A stretch of 64,000 nt of DNA from Periplaneta americana. Taxonomy: Eukaryota; Arthropoda; Insecta; Blattodea; Blattidae. Positions within the stretch are counted from its first letter, which is position 1, and every line of letters starts with the position of its first letter. Shown here one piece after another: positions 12,284-25,049 of this stretch. The notes under the pieces are model-generated. The model ran no database searches, was not told the DNA's origin, and saw nothing but the letters and a program-made list of their open reading frames with translations. The stretch is taken from NCBI RefSeq assembly GCF_040183065.1, contig NC_091123.1, positions 7,150,501 through 7,214,500 on the forward strand, read 5' to 3'. Both the position numbers and the translations under genes were made by a program.

Positions 12284-13479
12284 TAGTCATGAATCATAAT
12301 GTTATGTTTTAGTTTCAAATTATAACCTCTCGACCATACTGGTTCACCCCTCCTCCCTTTTTCAGCTGTGAGGATCTCCTGATCTGCTTCATAACAAAGT
12401 ACAAAACTTAACTTCAAGACCTTTGCATTGGAATGGACTCCAGTTTACATGATTTTGATCTGCCAACTCGGAAAAAAATGGCTTATTACTTTATGACTTC
12501 AAACCACAATGCACAATTTTTTTGTCAAATTTAAGTAAGTTCTATTTCAAATTGGAAGTCTGTAAAATTTCTTTAACTCAAAACAACAATAACAGTCTGA
12601 TCGTTGCCCCTCGCTGTCTTAGGCTACGCAGCCTGTTATGGTTTTAGTTCTTACTTTCTCTTTTGTTGGCATGAATGTGAAAAGTTGTTTTGAAAAACTC
12701 TCATTCTTCATGTTCTTGTTGTCATGTTTTCAATTCAACGTGAAATTTGGAATTAATTCTAAAATCTAAATTTGTCTGTTTTAGCACCCATTTAAGTCTC
12801 AAAATAATGGTCAACAATGAGAATTAAACTTATGAAATATTAGGATACAAATTAAAAAAAAACCAAGAATACATTAGGAACAAATGTTAATTTTATAATA
12901 TAGACGTGGAAAAATTATTAGCAAAATGTACGATTTTTGTGACATCATTTTACAAAATTTGGCTTTTCAATTTAGAAAACTGTTGATATTTTTGTGTTTA
13001 TAGTACTCACAAATATGTAAAAATGTCAACTGCAATCACAATTGAAAACTCAAATTTTGTAAACTTATACCATAAAAATCGTCAGTTTTGCTAATAATTT
13101 GTCCATGTCTGTAATTGGTTGGTTTTCATTGCCAATTCCTGATAACGAAGACATCTGATTCTTTTAAAGTTATTTCAGCTTAACTGATAATTAGTTTCAA
13201 TTTTGCAACCAGTGGGGAGGCTCTGAAATTTAGACACTTTTCTACTAATATTGTTACTATGGTGACATATTACCGAAACCTGAGAACAAAGTAATGATGG
13301 ATCTGGACATAAGAATTTTGCTTTTATACATGAAGAAAAGGATCATTTGCCTGCAGCAAATCCACTATAAGAGATCACCGATTTTTCCACCAAAGACAGC
13401 ATTTTTATAGTTAGAGGAGGAGATATATTTAATGTGAGAAATTAATTAAACAGCAAAACACGCAATAAATGAATACAAG
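12284..13479. other. No gene recognised
   Basis: AT-rich. No coding signal seen. Confidence 0.4.
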
Positions 13480-13491
13480 CCATCTATAACA

Positions 13492-13747
13492 TTTTTATTT
13501 TAGTAGGTTATTTTACGACGCTTTATCAACAGCTTTGGTTATTTAGCGTCTGAGTGAGATGAAGGTGATAATGCCGGTGAAATGAGTCCGGGGTCCAACA
13601 CCGTCAGTTACCCAGCATTTGCTCATATTGGGTTGAGGGAAAACCCCAGAAAAAACCTCAACCAGGTAACTTGTCCCGACCGGGAATCAAACCCGGGCCA
13701 CCTGGTTTTACGGCTAGACGTGCTAACCGTTACACCGCAGGCGTGGA
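13492..13747 (-). repeat. tRNA-headed SINE, family A (reverse)
   Basis: Reverse copy of the family at 851-1110. Shared blocks are GGTTATTTTACGACGCT, CTCATATTGGGTTGAGGGAA and the head CCCGGGCCACCTGG. It is flanked by a perfect 12-bp duplication, ccatctataaca, at 13480-13491 and 13748-13759, giving exact borders. Confidence 0.93.
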
Positions 13748-13759
13748 CCATCTATAACA

Positions 13760-15398
13760 AATGACAACAGAAACAAACTCGACAATAGTTCACAGCCCAT
13801 TGATAAATATGCGCGATATGATCATAGTTGTTACAGAATGTATTAACTTAACAAAAAACGCCAGCAGTGTTGCTCTGTTAGGTAATGCGATTATGTGAAA
13901 ATTATTATAGCGGAAATAATAAGAATTTCACCTCTGCCAAACCTTGACACAACACACCTCGTGTTATGCATTTTCTAATACTGTGGTCATTTCTTTTTTG
14001 CACATAAAATATAAAAGATACGTAATGCAAAGCAAAAGCTGCTCTGATATATAGATGAAGCCAGTTTAAACTGTCAAATTAAAGTGGTGCAAATCTAGAC
14101 ATTTGCATCTCGGTACTGTATTAGCAATTAATCAGTTATCTCAGCCTTGCGATTCTATATTTAACTAAGCAAGGCTCTGGAACATTGCAATGACATGCAC
14201 TGAAGTTTACAAAATTCTAACTACTAGGCTACCAATTTATAATCTAAATATTCCCTTTTAACAAATTCCCATACAAAATTTATGTTTCTAACTATTGCCC
14301 ATCAACACGCAGACCATGTTATGTATTTGAGCTACTGAAACTGGTACGTACTAAAAGGTATCTAGACAAATAAGCTACCGTAACTCTCAACTATCGATAT
14401 TATGGTGCACTTCACAAATATTGCAACAAACACCATTAACACAAATCGATGCTCTTCCAAAGCACAGTGACGTATCAGCTCACTGCGTTAAAAACTATCA
14501 ATATTACATAGGCACTGGACACTTAAGTGTTTAATGAATCACGAAACATGTGCATCATGCTCTGCATTGCCAGTTGTAGACACTCACTTTACTCAATGCT
14601 ATTTTCTAGGATGATAATTCTGCTTGCGTACGTCATCAGAACACATTATTTTATTTTTTATTATTGTACTGCAGTGATGAGTCCATTTATTTTTGAGCTA
14701 TGCAAGCAGACTCACATTACATCACCTAACTTTTCTGAATATGCAAATTTTTAAGCATTTTTCTTCGATAAAAGAAAAATAGTGATCAAATTCCCTGATT
14801 TTGTTATTTGTCACATTCTACCATTAAAAAAATCATGCAAAATGTTATTAGGCACACTCAGAATTTGCCAACCTACAACACGACTACCAGGTGTACCTTG
14901 CAACAGCTTCACCACAACTGTAATGTAACAGGCAGCAACAAAAATCACGATATTGCTTGATGCACGAAGTGACTGCACAGTTCTGTGTGCGTTGTGTATG
15001 AGTACATAGAGATAGTCTGCAGCCGCTCTTATAACAACAAAAAAAAAATTTTTTTTTTTTTCCAGCCACCATATTTTAAATGATGTGTCCCTTGTCAACT
15101 GATTAAAATTAGATTCCATACACTTTTAAGTTCAACAGCATTAAAAAATATAGAAGCCATGTCCAAACGCACTAAACTTAAACACAAATTAACAACAATT
15201 CCAAACTGAAGTTCGTAACTTTCTATTATTGCACAACAAATACGTTCACCAACTTAAATCTCTACAAAGCTTATGACAATTGCTGTAACAACAGAAAATA
15301 TTTATTCATAAAATTAAATATCGAAGTAAAAACTATTCAACTAAAATAATGTTTTATGAGTATTTTTAAACAGATCATTACACTTAATACTATTACAA
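13760..15398. other. No gene recognised
   Basis: AT-rich, with an A-tract/T-tract junction near 15035-15062. The open frames at 14527-14754 and 14811-15119 have no recognisable domain. Confidence 0.4.
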
Positions 15399-15400
15399 TA

Positions 15401-16251
15401 CAGGACATATCAAAAGTCCGGTAACACTTTCAATATTTTATTACACAAAAAACTACAAATGATAGCACTTTCAAACACACGTCAGTTTAAAGCCAAACTC
15501 TCAAAGTTATTCAGCCGCTTAATTTTCAGCGACGAAGCGACATTCCATACGAGTGGGAAAATTAACAAGCACAACTGTCGTGTTTGGGGTACACAGAAAC
15601 CTCACAGAATCATTGAACATGAGCGTGATTCACCAAAGGTGAATGTTTTCTGCGCGTTGTCACAACGAAAACTGTAGGGACCTTTCTTCTTCATTGAGGC
15701 TACTATGACTGGACATTCATATCTGGACATGTTGGAGCAATGGTTGGTGCCTCAACTTAGACAAGATCTCGATGACGATTTCATCTTTCAGCAAGACGGG
15801 GCTCCGCCACATTTCCACAATGCAGTTCGTGCTTACCTGAATACGGAGATGTCTGATCATTGGATAGGAGGTGCTGGAGTAAGGGACAGATGTTTCATGA
15901 CATGGCCATCAAGGTCACCCGATATGACTGCATGTGACTTTTTTCTATGGGGATAGCTAAAGGACCGTGTGTTTGTACTGCCTTTGCCACGTGATTTAGA
16001 GGAACTAAAAACCAGAATTCGAGAAGCTGCCGCCACGGTCACAGAGGATATGTTGAAAAGGGTGTGGGAAGAGTTTGATTATCATTTGGACATCTGCCCA
16101 GTCACTCGTGGTTCACACATTGAATCTCTGTAAGGTGTAAACAGAACTTTGAGAGTTTGACTTTAAACTGATGTGTGTTTGAAAGTGCTATCATTAGTAG
16201 TTTTTGTATAATAAAATATTGAAAGTGTTACCGGACTTTTGATATGCTCTG
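15401..16251 (+). mobile_element. Internally deleted mariner-like element with about 108-bp TIRs
   Basis: The terminal inverted repeats at 15401-15508 and 16145-16251 are nearly identical. Each begins CAG then RR, CATATCAAAAGTCCGGTAAC. The element is bounded by TA dinucleotides (15399-15400, 16252-16253), the expected mariner target duplication. The interior is the C-terminal half of a transposase joined directly to the 5' TIR, so the DNA-binding part was lost by internal deletion. Confidence 0.93.
15513..16132 (+). pseudogene. Mariner-like DDD transposase, catalytic part only
   Basis: In one continuous frame the plus strand encodes FSDEATFH (first catalytic D), FQQDGAPPH (second D, near 15795) and SPDMTACDFFLWG (third D, near 15940), then a typical C-terminus ending in GSHIESL before TAA. 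About 46 residues separate the second and third aspartates, as in the insect mariner branch with a WIGG insert rather than classical DD34D. Stops at 15675-15677 and after FLWG (15954-15956), plus the missing N-terminus, make it non-functional. It would have bound its own TIRs for cut-and-paste transposition. Confidence 0.9.
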
Positions 16252-16437
16252 TACAATGAATGTGCTCAAATCAATAGCGTCTGCAGGCTGATATATTGTA
16301 ATTAGTAAACCACATGGAAAATATATATTGCCGTGAATACAATATGTTAAAATATCTACATAATATATTAGAAAGGAAACAACCTGATTTCTCAGTAATG
16401 CCCCTACTGGCGCCTCTGTGGACACCCATGGTTCGAG

Positions 16438-16510
16438 TATGGAAAGAAAGAAAGAAAGAAAGAAAGAGAGAAAGAAAGAAAGAAAAGAAAAGAAAAAAGA
16501 AAAATAAATA
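16438..16510. repeat. (GAAA)n microsatellite
   Basis: A purine-rich run of GAAA units with GAGA and AAAAGA variants, followed by AATAAATAAA. Confidence 0.95.
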
Positions 16511-16511
16511 A

Positions 16512-17699
16512 AGAACTAAATAGAGAAAGACGAATAAATGAATGAATGACTTAATTAATTAATTAACAAAGAAATGGAGTAAACGAATGAATAAACGAAA
16601 AAATTAGTTAAGAACGATATTTTCAAATTTTGCAACAGCAATAGAAATACCCTCAAGAAAACCTCTATCAAAAAAAGAATAACTTCACACCAGTTGACAA
16701 AGATGCACATCATACCTCTTTCCAATATTGATTTCACTTTGATACGAGTTTTTCATTTATACCACCTTATAACAACACATCTTAATAAGGTGGAGTAACT
16801 GAAAACTATGTGAATACTTTAACACTGTGGAATTAACCAATGCTTAAAACCGAAATTAATAAAATGCTGCATGTAAAGGTACTGGAAGCAACTCTACCAT
16901 AAATATGGAATCCAAGGAAGCAACACTGTTTAAAAAACATCACGACACTACACTGTCACCTAAAACAAAACTTCCTCCATATAGTTTACAGTAGAGATGT
17001 TCCTCAAAATATCACATATGTTAGTTGTCGAGTACACTGATATTTTGACAATACAATATTTAAATAAGTCAACATGTCGGAATGTCAAAATTCAATATAC
17101 TGTTACATGACACATCTATTACCTTAATGTAATGGGAACTCTTCTATGAACAGTGATCAAAGCAAGTTTAACCCTGATTTTCATAAAAATGAACAGAAGC
17201 CTGGTACCACCTCCATTACCACGTGGGACATACAAGCATCTTCATCTGATAATTTAATCCTTCAATATTCAAATAGTGAATCCGATATAAAAACTTGATA
17301 TTGAAATCACAAGCTCACAAACACTGATATATTAGAAGTTACTGTATTTCCATTTGCGAGGTGGAGTGAGGGGAAAGGGGAGTTGCATACGTTTTAGGAT
17401 CAGGCCATCAGCAGGTGACGCTTAAATTCTGGCTTTGAACAGCCACAGGTGATTCTGATGACCACAGCAATTCAAAATCAGAATATTATCAGTGTTCCTT
17501 CTGTAATGTGTGAACCTGCACTAAGTGAAGAAAAGAAAATAACTGATTGGCAAGGGCACGAAAATATTAGGCCATGCATACACGACTGTGTATAACATTC
17601 AGACAAAAAATTAAACAATAACTGAAAACTATGCTCACTAGTAAAGAAAATGTATATCATGTGTTTTTCTGACTATAGGACATAGGGACTTAATATCAT
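16512..17699. other. No gene recognised
   Basis: AT-rich. No coding or repeat structure that I can define. Confidence 0.4.
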
Positions 17700-18287
17700 C
17701 AGAATCATAGCCTATCCATACTAATAATAAAACTGTAACCTACATTTCTCTGGTAATTTTCGCTTTTGCAAAAATAAATTAGTGTTAATGTGTGTAATGA
17801 ACTATGCTGAGACCGAAAATCGCAGTTCTGAAACGTTTGTTTCTAACTCTGTCTGTTACCTTTTCACTCGATAATGGCTGAACAGATTTATATGAAAATT
17901 GTTATACAAAATAACTTAGGTCCCACTTAGATTTTAGGCTATATGACATTCAAAATACTTTCTTTAAAAGGGAGGTTGTAGGGTGGCATCCTGCCTAGGA
18001 CTTGCATTACAGAATGCGCCCTGGTCCGGGTCCTCATGGGGGAAGAAATTTTCTCATGAAATTTCGGCCAGTGTATGGGACTGGTGCCCACCCAGCATCG
18101 TGATGCCCTTGAAGAACTACGATAGGTAATTAAATCCAGTTGCGAAAGCCAGCTATAATGCTTGGAGGACCATCGTGCTAACTGCACGATACCTCCATTC
18201 TGGTTGGATGATCGTCCACCTCTGCTTCGGCATGTGGGCGTGAAGCCAGCAGCCGGCTGCTCGGTCTAGGCCTTTACGGGCTGTAGA

Positions 18288-18318
<31 letters not shown>

Positions 18319-18321
18319 TAC

Positions 18322-18373
<52 letters not shown>
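17700..18373 (+). repeat. Retroposon debris ending in (ATT)n
   Basis: The part at 17700-17945 includes GATAATGGCTGAACAGATTT, a motif I associate with dispersed insect repeats. From about 17965 a GC-richer body (GGTCCGGGTCCTCATGGGGG, CATGAAATTTCGGCC, CACCTCTGCTTCGGCATG) runs to GGGCTGTAG and a long (ATT)n tail at 18287-18373. The layout fits the 3' untranslated end of a non-LTR element or a SINE. No ORF survives. Confidence 0.6.
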
Positions 18374-19553
18374 GTAGGGTGGCCTGAAGTAAATAAATCG
18401 AAATATCTCGATTATTGATTTTTTTTTTTTTTGGGAGAATGTTATATTAACAAATGCACACCTTCTCACTTGTATAGAATACATTACTGCATGAACAATG
18501 TGGAAGCCAGGGAATGCTTCCTTTGCATATTTTTTCCTCTCTTCACTTGTGCTATTTATTATGCATTTGTGTTTGAGTAATGAAAATGTCACGCTTTTTA
18601 TACTGCAGCTAAAAAAAATTGCTGAATCAACATTGTTTCTTCTTCTAATTTCTTACTGATAGCCTGTCCTATAGTACTGCACATCCCCTGAGATTCTGGT
18701 CACAGCCTGATACTTTCCCAGGCCTGATATGGAGATTGTAAAATGAATCAGGTCCAAGCTTGTGAGCAAATCATAAAGGAATATGACGATAATGAAGCAC
18801 GCTTGTGAGTTAGTTAGGGGAGTGTGTATGATGATACTCCAGTTTTATAGACAGTCAATTCTACAAGAGGAGAGACAACTATATTTACACATGTCCTGAT
18901 TAGAGAGAGATTTAGAGAGTCAGAAATACGTAAGCACAAGATTCATTATAATCATCATTCAACAGGTTTTCTGCTTTTAAAAGCCACTTAAATATATCAA
19001 ACAGATTAGAGTAATACATGAATACAGGTGGTTTGTATATTGTATTAATACATCTTATTTCACAAAGTAGTAATCACCCCCAATAAAGTTTGGGGCATTT
19101 CTTCTCTCAGGAGCAATGACGAACGACTAATGCTCATAGAACAGTGCTTGCTGATCTATGACGCGCTCTATTTCTACTTAAAAATATCCCTTTCTCTTTC
19201 CTCCAAAAACATATCGGATTTGAAGGAATTCTCGTTTATGTTCATAAAAATAAAATAAATAAATAAACTGCATGGATTTCATATGATTTCCATTCTCTGT
19301 CCTGAGAGTTGATATGGGCTTCATCAACAGTCAGGCCTCTATCACTTCCTACACAGCTACAGCCTTCAAATTCCTCTAATAAAAACGTACACTCTAAGTT
19401 ATAAGTGCAGACCATCTCACGAACAAGTGCAGTATTTTGAGGAATGGATTGCAGCCCAAAAAAATTATAAAAGATTTGAAAAAATTCCAGTTTGAATACT
19501 TGACCTTTATATAAAGCCCCATGCCTCCCCTTTATAAAAAAATCTAAAAAGGA
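18374..19553. other. No gene recognised
   Basis: No coding or repeat structure that I can define. Confidence 0.4.
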
Positions 19554-19564
19554 ACATAATTTAT

Positions 19565-19864
19565 ACTGACCAGCCTCATGGGCTAGTGGTCAGAGCTTCT
19601 GCCTACAGTTCATGAGGTCCCGGTTCGATTCCCAGTCAAAACACAGGAATTTTTCCTTAAAGAGGAATATTCCTGTGTTCGTCCATGGTCTGTAAATTAG
19701 GTTAGGCTTAGGTTTAAGACCTGTTCTGGCACTTCATAATCATCCTATCATATCATTGGGGCAGCGTAACTCCAGGCGCCCCAACCTCAGAAGTGGGTTA
19801 CAAATAAGCCATTGCCAGGAGAGACCAGAAATGTCAAATGACAACCTGGTGGGGTGGGGGGGGG
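19565..19864 (+). repeat. tRNA-headed SINE, family D
   Basis: The head has an A-box-like TGGGCTAGTGG and the B box GGTTCGATTCC. The body contains CAGGAATTTTTCC and GGTTAGGCTTAGG, and the element ends in a G-rich run. A perfect 11-bp duplication, acataatttat, flanks it at 19554-19564 and 19865-19875. Confidence 0.92.
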
Positions 19865-19889
19865 ACATAATTTATGCAATAATTACCGA

Positions 19890-20475
19890 GGATCTGAAAC
19901 AAGTTAAAATATTTGGTATTATTATGGATTATAAGATGAGTTAGAATCAACACGTATGTGTCAATTAATTCAGGTTACCAAATTATTTATAAAAAATGCA
20001 TATTACGCTTTTTCAATAGCATTTTACTATATGGTATTTCCTTTTTGGGATAATAACTAAGGTTCTCTTTTTGCAGAAGAAAGCAATATGTATTTTGACG
20101 GATTCTCCTCATGATCCTCCCTGTACGTCCTTCTATATCAAAGACATTTTGCCTGTAAATAATTAATATTACTTAAGTTAAAATTTAAACGATTATTCCT
20201 CTAGATTTAAGATTCATGAATATCCAGCCAGGTACAATTATTTATGTACTGCCTCATGTCAGATTGGATAAATCTAAGAACTGGTTTCATTTTATGGGCA
20301 TTACTCTTTTCAGAAGCCCACAAGGACTCTTACAAAAAGTTTCAATCTTTGGCTAAAATAATCCCTTTTGTAACACAAAAGAATTTTTTAGGCAACCGTG
20401 AATGTTTGCTTCCAGCCTGTATTATCTTGTATGACTATGTCTATACACCTCTACATGAGGTTATAACAATACAAT
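19890..20475 (+). pseudogene. Non-LTR retrotransposon RT C-terminal relic
   Basis: Plus-strand segments VKIFGIIMDYKM, LFLQKKAICILTDSPHD and HVRLDKSKNWFHFMGI follow, in order, the pattern of the region after the reverse transcriptase domain in jockey-like LINEs (KFLGI..D, LQKKAIR, RL..TKN..). Several stops and frame changes interrupt it. No 5' or 3' border is defined. Confidence 0.6.
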
Positions 20476-20479
20476 AAAC

Positions 20480-22305
20480 CAAATCAATCATTTTGCACGC
20501 ATGTGTTTCGTTTGATAAATTAAAATTAAGACAATAACTAGAGGTCACTACATACAGCTCATTAACATGGTACGCAATTCCTGCCAATAAACTCAGAGCA
20601 AATGCTGGGATGTCTCAGTAAGCCATGCCACACACTGTTACTGATGTAAAATAATTTCAAACTCTGTATGTGTTCATCTCCATTCTGATGCCTGAATTTA
20701 TTTTCAGCAATAAACGATCCACAGTAAATCAGTGTGAAAATGCGATATTGCTTCCAAAAACTGCAAACGAAATTTTAGAGGACCATATGTTGAAATTTTC
20801 ATATTCAAGAAGGCTTGTTGCATTCAATTTCTATAATTTTGTTTCGTGCCTTGTCCACCATAAGACCACTGTTGTCACTTTCCTTCTTAAGAAATTTTAT
20901 AGCCCTCAAGCTGGGCAATTTGAACTCAGTACAGTTGAACCATGAGGCAGAACCAGCAAATATTATATCACTGAAGACGACTTGACATTTACAATTTTTT
21001 AAAGATAAATATCACAATGATGGAAATAATTTTTGAGATAGAAATTAAAAAAGAAATGATAATGAAGTTCAATAAATGTAACATAATAATAAATTATTTT
21101 CTAAGCTTACTGTAATTTTTTGCCCCATATGAGAACACACTATGATCTTTCCTAAACTAACCACTTGTGTGTTGTAAGAATTGATATTTTATAATTCCAT
21201 TATTTTGGACTACACGACTCTCTTCCTTAATTCACTACACTTATGTGAGATGCCCCATGTTTAGAATAGCAAGCTCTGTGTTTACTTTTATACATACGTT
21301 AAATACTTTATGTACCAAAAATTTTTTTTCAGGGACCTAAATTTACAAAAACTGTAATATACCAACAACAATCACATTTTAGTAATATTATTTATATCAC
21401 TGAGTTACATGCCAAAATTACTGCTTAACAAGCATAAAATAGTATGCTTGGACCCTTTAATCCAAAAACTGTTTCCTTGAAATGGCAGTATGTGCTATTC
21501 TTAAGAAAAAACAAGGGAAGATCTACTAGCTTATAATAGTAGAGAGGGAATTCAAGACTAGAGATATAACACCACCATCTTTGGAGGATTAAAAGTAAGC
21601 AAGAGTTTGGTATGTAACATTCGAATAGGATTCGAAACGCAAACTAAAAAGATCAGATCCCTCTAGAGATTCAGGGTCCAACAAATTCATCAAAATCAAG
21701 ACACTGTTCTAAGAGAATTACATGACATCTCTGAATGAAATTACAAGTTCATAATTGATGAAAACCTCTCTGATACAATATCAATTAGTGATATGGAAAC
21801 TTGACATTCAATAACACACTGATTAATATATTTTCAACAATATTCATTCTTCTTTTATAATTCTAGGAAAGATTATAATCCTGGTTTCATTGATTGGATG
21901 CAAATTCATTAAAATCAAGTTTTTAACAGTTACCAAGGGAAGAATCCTCATACAAAAAATGTGCATTAAAATACACTTGAAAAAGCACCCACATATAAAA
22001 CCTCCATACCAAACAGCACGTTTCATTCCTAACACTCACGCCACATTCTCTCTAAAATATAACATACTATGAAATCAGTCCACAGGGGGAATAGCTTAAT
22101 TTACATTCAATTAAAACAAACTGGAAGATGTTGTAACTTATCTTCCTCTGCGAGTCATCTCGTAATAGTCTCAAGTCATGGTCAGCACTGACATGTTCAT
22201 ACTCTACCTTAGTAGTCAAGGGGCTCACCCACACAGGCACATCGCAGGCGCCTCCGAAGTGGAAGTTCGTGAGCCCGGCTACTAGAGAGCACGTTACCGT
22301 CTATA
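20480..22305. other. Probable 3' UTR and downstream flank of the minus-strand adhesion gene; no other gene
   Basis: The sequence left of the stop at 22306 should begin with 3' UTR. I could not pick a convincing polyadenylation site. The open frame at 20670-20945 (plus, 91 codons) has no recognisable domain. Confidence 0.4.
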
Positions 22306-22475
22306 TCAAACCCGGATCGGCTGCACTACCGTGTTGTTGTTGATTCTTGTCGTCGTCTGGTTGTTTGAGTTCTCGTCTGGTTCTATGTGCTCTGTTCTGG
22401 CATCGTCGTCATAGTAGCCGGGGTTCAGGATGATGTTGGGAACCAACTCAATTACTTCCTGCTCCTCCCGACGAA
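22306..22475 (-). CDS. Ig/FN3 membrane adhesion protein, last coding exon (cytoplasmic tail)
   Basis: The acceptor is TTTTTCAG at 22476-22477 on the minus strand. The two exon bases complete the codon left by the exon at 40897-41040, giving IRREEQEVIELVPN, then NPGYYDDDARTEH, an Asn/Thr-rich stretch and a stop at 22308-22306. These 55 residues plus one split codon form an acidic, intracellular tail. The final residues QPIRV fit a class II PDZ ligand pattern (hydrophobic-X-hydrophobic), which is inference. An (ATT)n run lies about 100 bp upstream in the intron. The exon pairing rests on matching phase and product logic over an 18.4-kb intron, so an intervening exon cannot be excluded. Confidence 0.75.
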
Positions 22476-22577
22476 CTGAAAAAGCACCACATTTACACTG
22501 ATGGCAGGGCTTCCAATGTGTGTACACAGTGAAACGACCACTTCACCTACTGCTACTGCAAGAAACAGTTCCTTTTT

Positions 22578-22578
22578 C

Positions 22579-22634
<56 letters not shown>
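22578..22634. repeat. (ATT)n microsatellite
   Basis: An uninterrupted ATT run close to the acceptor of the last coding exon. Confidence 0.97.
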
Positions 22635-22635
<1 letters not shown>

Positions 22636-22639
22636 CAAT

Positions 22640-24852
22640 ATTACTGTGATAATGAAAAAGTACACATTAAATCAACGGCTCTTCCTTGTGAAGCAATAAT
22701 AGATTGCGAATTCAATTACAGTTACTCAAAGGGCATACCAGAGAGAATTTGGTGTTCGTAATCCCCCCAAAGAAACACAATACTGGGATTAGTAAACAAA
22801 TTGGAAACAACTGGATCTCTAAAATAATAATAATAATGTTGATGACAATAAATATACAGAATAAAGAATAAACATCTGCGTATCTCGTGACAGGGAATCA
22901 AAACTCCTGCTTAATTTGACGTTAAAAACTCGTCATTAAGTGAATTTCCAGCCAAATAAATAAAGAATTTTCAACATTTGCTATAGAAGTTAGTAATCTC
23001 CCAAAGACACACTACATTTGAGGTATAACAAATTGTGGCTAGCATCATTCGTTTTGAAATAAAGAAATGTGTTAGTTCTATATAAATCACTATGAATAAC
23101 CTGATCAAAAACATTCCTGACCTAGCAGTTTAGAATGTACTGCCATGACAACAATACTATCAACAAATCTGTAAAAACATTATTCAGTTATTTTCTTGTT
23201 TCTTTTCTGTACTATTTTTCATACATAACCATAGGTAATATCATATAATAGAACCAGAACATTTGGTAACTATTATTCCCATTGTTTTGGTGTATTTAGA
23301 AATTTTCTGTGAAATGTCTACTTCATCGAAAAGAGATAATGTGTATCAGAGATATGGAAAATAATTTACTCTTTCTAATATTTTTTAAATCTAAACATAT
23401 TTTGCTAGATACGATATTTTCCGCAGAAGGTCATAATTTTTGTTTCTTCAGAATAATATTTGATTCTCCGTTTCCTTATTACACTAGTAGGTATATTTCT
23501 ATATTTTCTGTAAGAATTTAATAAAACCATGTTTTGTAGGTCACGTTATTCCAGATTTAGCAGTTCTCTGTTTGGAATACATTGTCATGGCAACAATATA
23601 TATCAACCAATCTAAAGCTCTGAAAACATGCTCTCTTGCCAATCTTATCACAATTTCAGAATGGATATCAATCATCATAATATCTGTCACGTATTAAGTC
23701 TGACTGACATGTTTATAATGACATAAAAATCGTAATAAGTATGAAATGTTACAGTTACACCTACTGTGTATTGAAATAAATAATGTGTGAAATCAGAAAT
23801 CATTTTAAATAAAACACTGGAATTTCATTCAACAGTAAGACATTCTTCACTTAATGATTACGAGTATATTATGCTCTTTTTAAATAATATGAGTAAATTA
23901 AATATAAAATAAGAAACTGTAATGAACATTATCATTGTAAAAATTAATTAATACTACCACAATTATTACTAAACAGCACAAAACAAAATTATAACAAAAG
24001 ACATTTTTCTGATATAAATGAGGGCAATTCTGAAAGTAATACCATCTGTTTCTGGTAAATCTGATTGCAAAAACGACTTCTAGCCATGCTATATCAAGAT
24101 TTGAGCTTTCCTGTCCATGTCCTGAAGCAACCATTGAAATTTGAAATTCACCAGCATATGAACATAATTTTATGAAAAACAGACTGTCCATATCAACAAC
24201 ATGAGGTATTATGTAGTAGATTAGGGATGTGAGTGATAGATGAGATGGTTTATTAAGACATGGCGTCCTTGCACCACAACGACCAACAAAGGATAATCCT
24301 TGTGTACATCCTACAACAAAATTCCAATAATAGATGTAGCTCCACTGAAAAAGATGTCTCAAAATGCAGGAATTCGACAACAGGAAGTTCTTCAAGCATG
24401 ACGACACAAGCTGAAATTTTACAGGAGAATGCAAAGCGAAATTTCGATAAAATGCCTTGTCAAATATATCATTTAAACCTGATCTTCCTCCATCCAATTG
24501 GTCTAATAAAAACTGGACTTGAGAACTACATTTCTTCAATACTGATGCTGCAATCAAAAGTGGACTATGCAAAACGAAGTAAATTACACAATTCTTAAAG
24601 GTTCTCGAATAAATGACAGTCTACAAGAACTGAAAAAGTAATAAACATCTGAACTATGACATGACACGTGAATTTTATTTCTCTTCCTCCTGTATTATTT
24701 GAGAAAAAATGTGGCATTACTTTCAGAGTGACTCTTGCTTTAATATTAGTCTGCATAAACAAGACAAATCAAAATAAACAAATAAATATATATTATTTTA
24801 ATGTACCGAAGTACATATTGTGTTTCCATGCAGATATTCTGCGTCATCGTAC
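22640..24852. other. Intron sequence; unexplained long frame
   Basis: This part of the last intron of the adhesion gene has no exon that I recognise. An unusually long minus-strand frame (23898-24572, 224 codons) has no recognisable domain and a hydrophobic, Cys-rich composition typical of an antisense frame. The segment GGTATTACTTTCAGAATTGC (minus, near 24050) resembles mariner-derived debris, but this is weak. Confidence 0.3.
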
Positions 24853-24932
24853 GATGAAAGAGTAGTGGAACGGAGAAAAATTCTCTCTGGCACCGGGATT
24901 TCAGCTCTACGTGCTGATGCTTTATCCACTAG

Positions 24933-25049
24933 TAATAATATATTAAATTGAGATGAGCCGTCTATGCTTATCTAGTTAAGCATAGACGGCTCATCTCAAT
25001 TTAATATATTATTACTACTTGCTTATCGGAAAAATCATATAAAATGAAA
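24933..25049. mobile_element. 117-bp hairpin insert with 12-bp target duplication
   Basis: Two perfect 38-bp inverted arms (24933-24970 and 24977-25014) surround a 6-bp loop, tctagt. An AT-rich 35-bp extension with GCTTATCGGAAAAATC follows. The whole is bounded by a perfect 12-bp direct repeat, tttatccactag, at 24921-24932 and 25050-25061. Removing the insert and one repeat restores collinearity with the other foldback arm, which proves insertion. A 12-bp duplication is longer than in typical DNA MITEs and closer to target-primed retroposition. Confidence 0.9.

Noticed and set aside
14811-15119. 102-codon minus-strand frame
   Set aside because: It contains a run of Phe/Lys from the A/T tract junction and no recognisable domain. 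It is probably chance or an antisense frame of an unidentified repeat.
18266-18592. 108-codon minus-strand frame with a long Asn run
   Set aside because: It is a translation of the (ATT)n microsatellite and its flanks. The same applies to the Asn- or Ile-rich frames at 26802-27002, 22501-22761 and 47384-47590.
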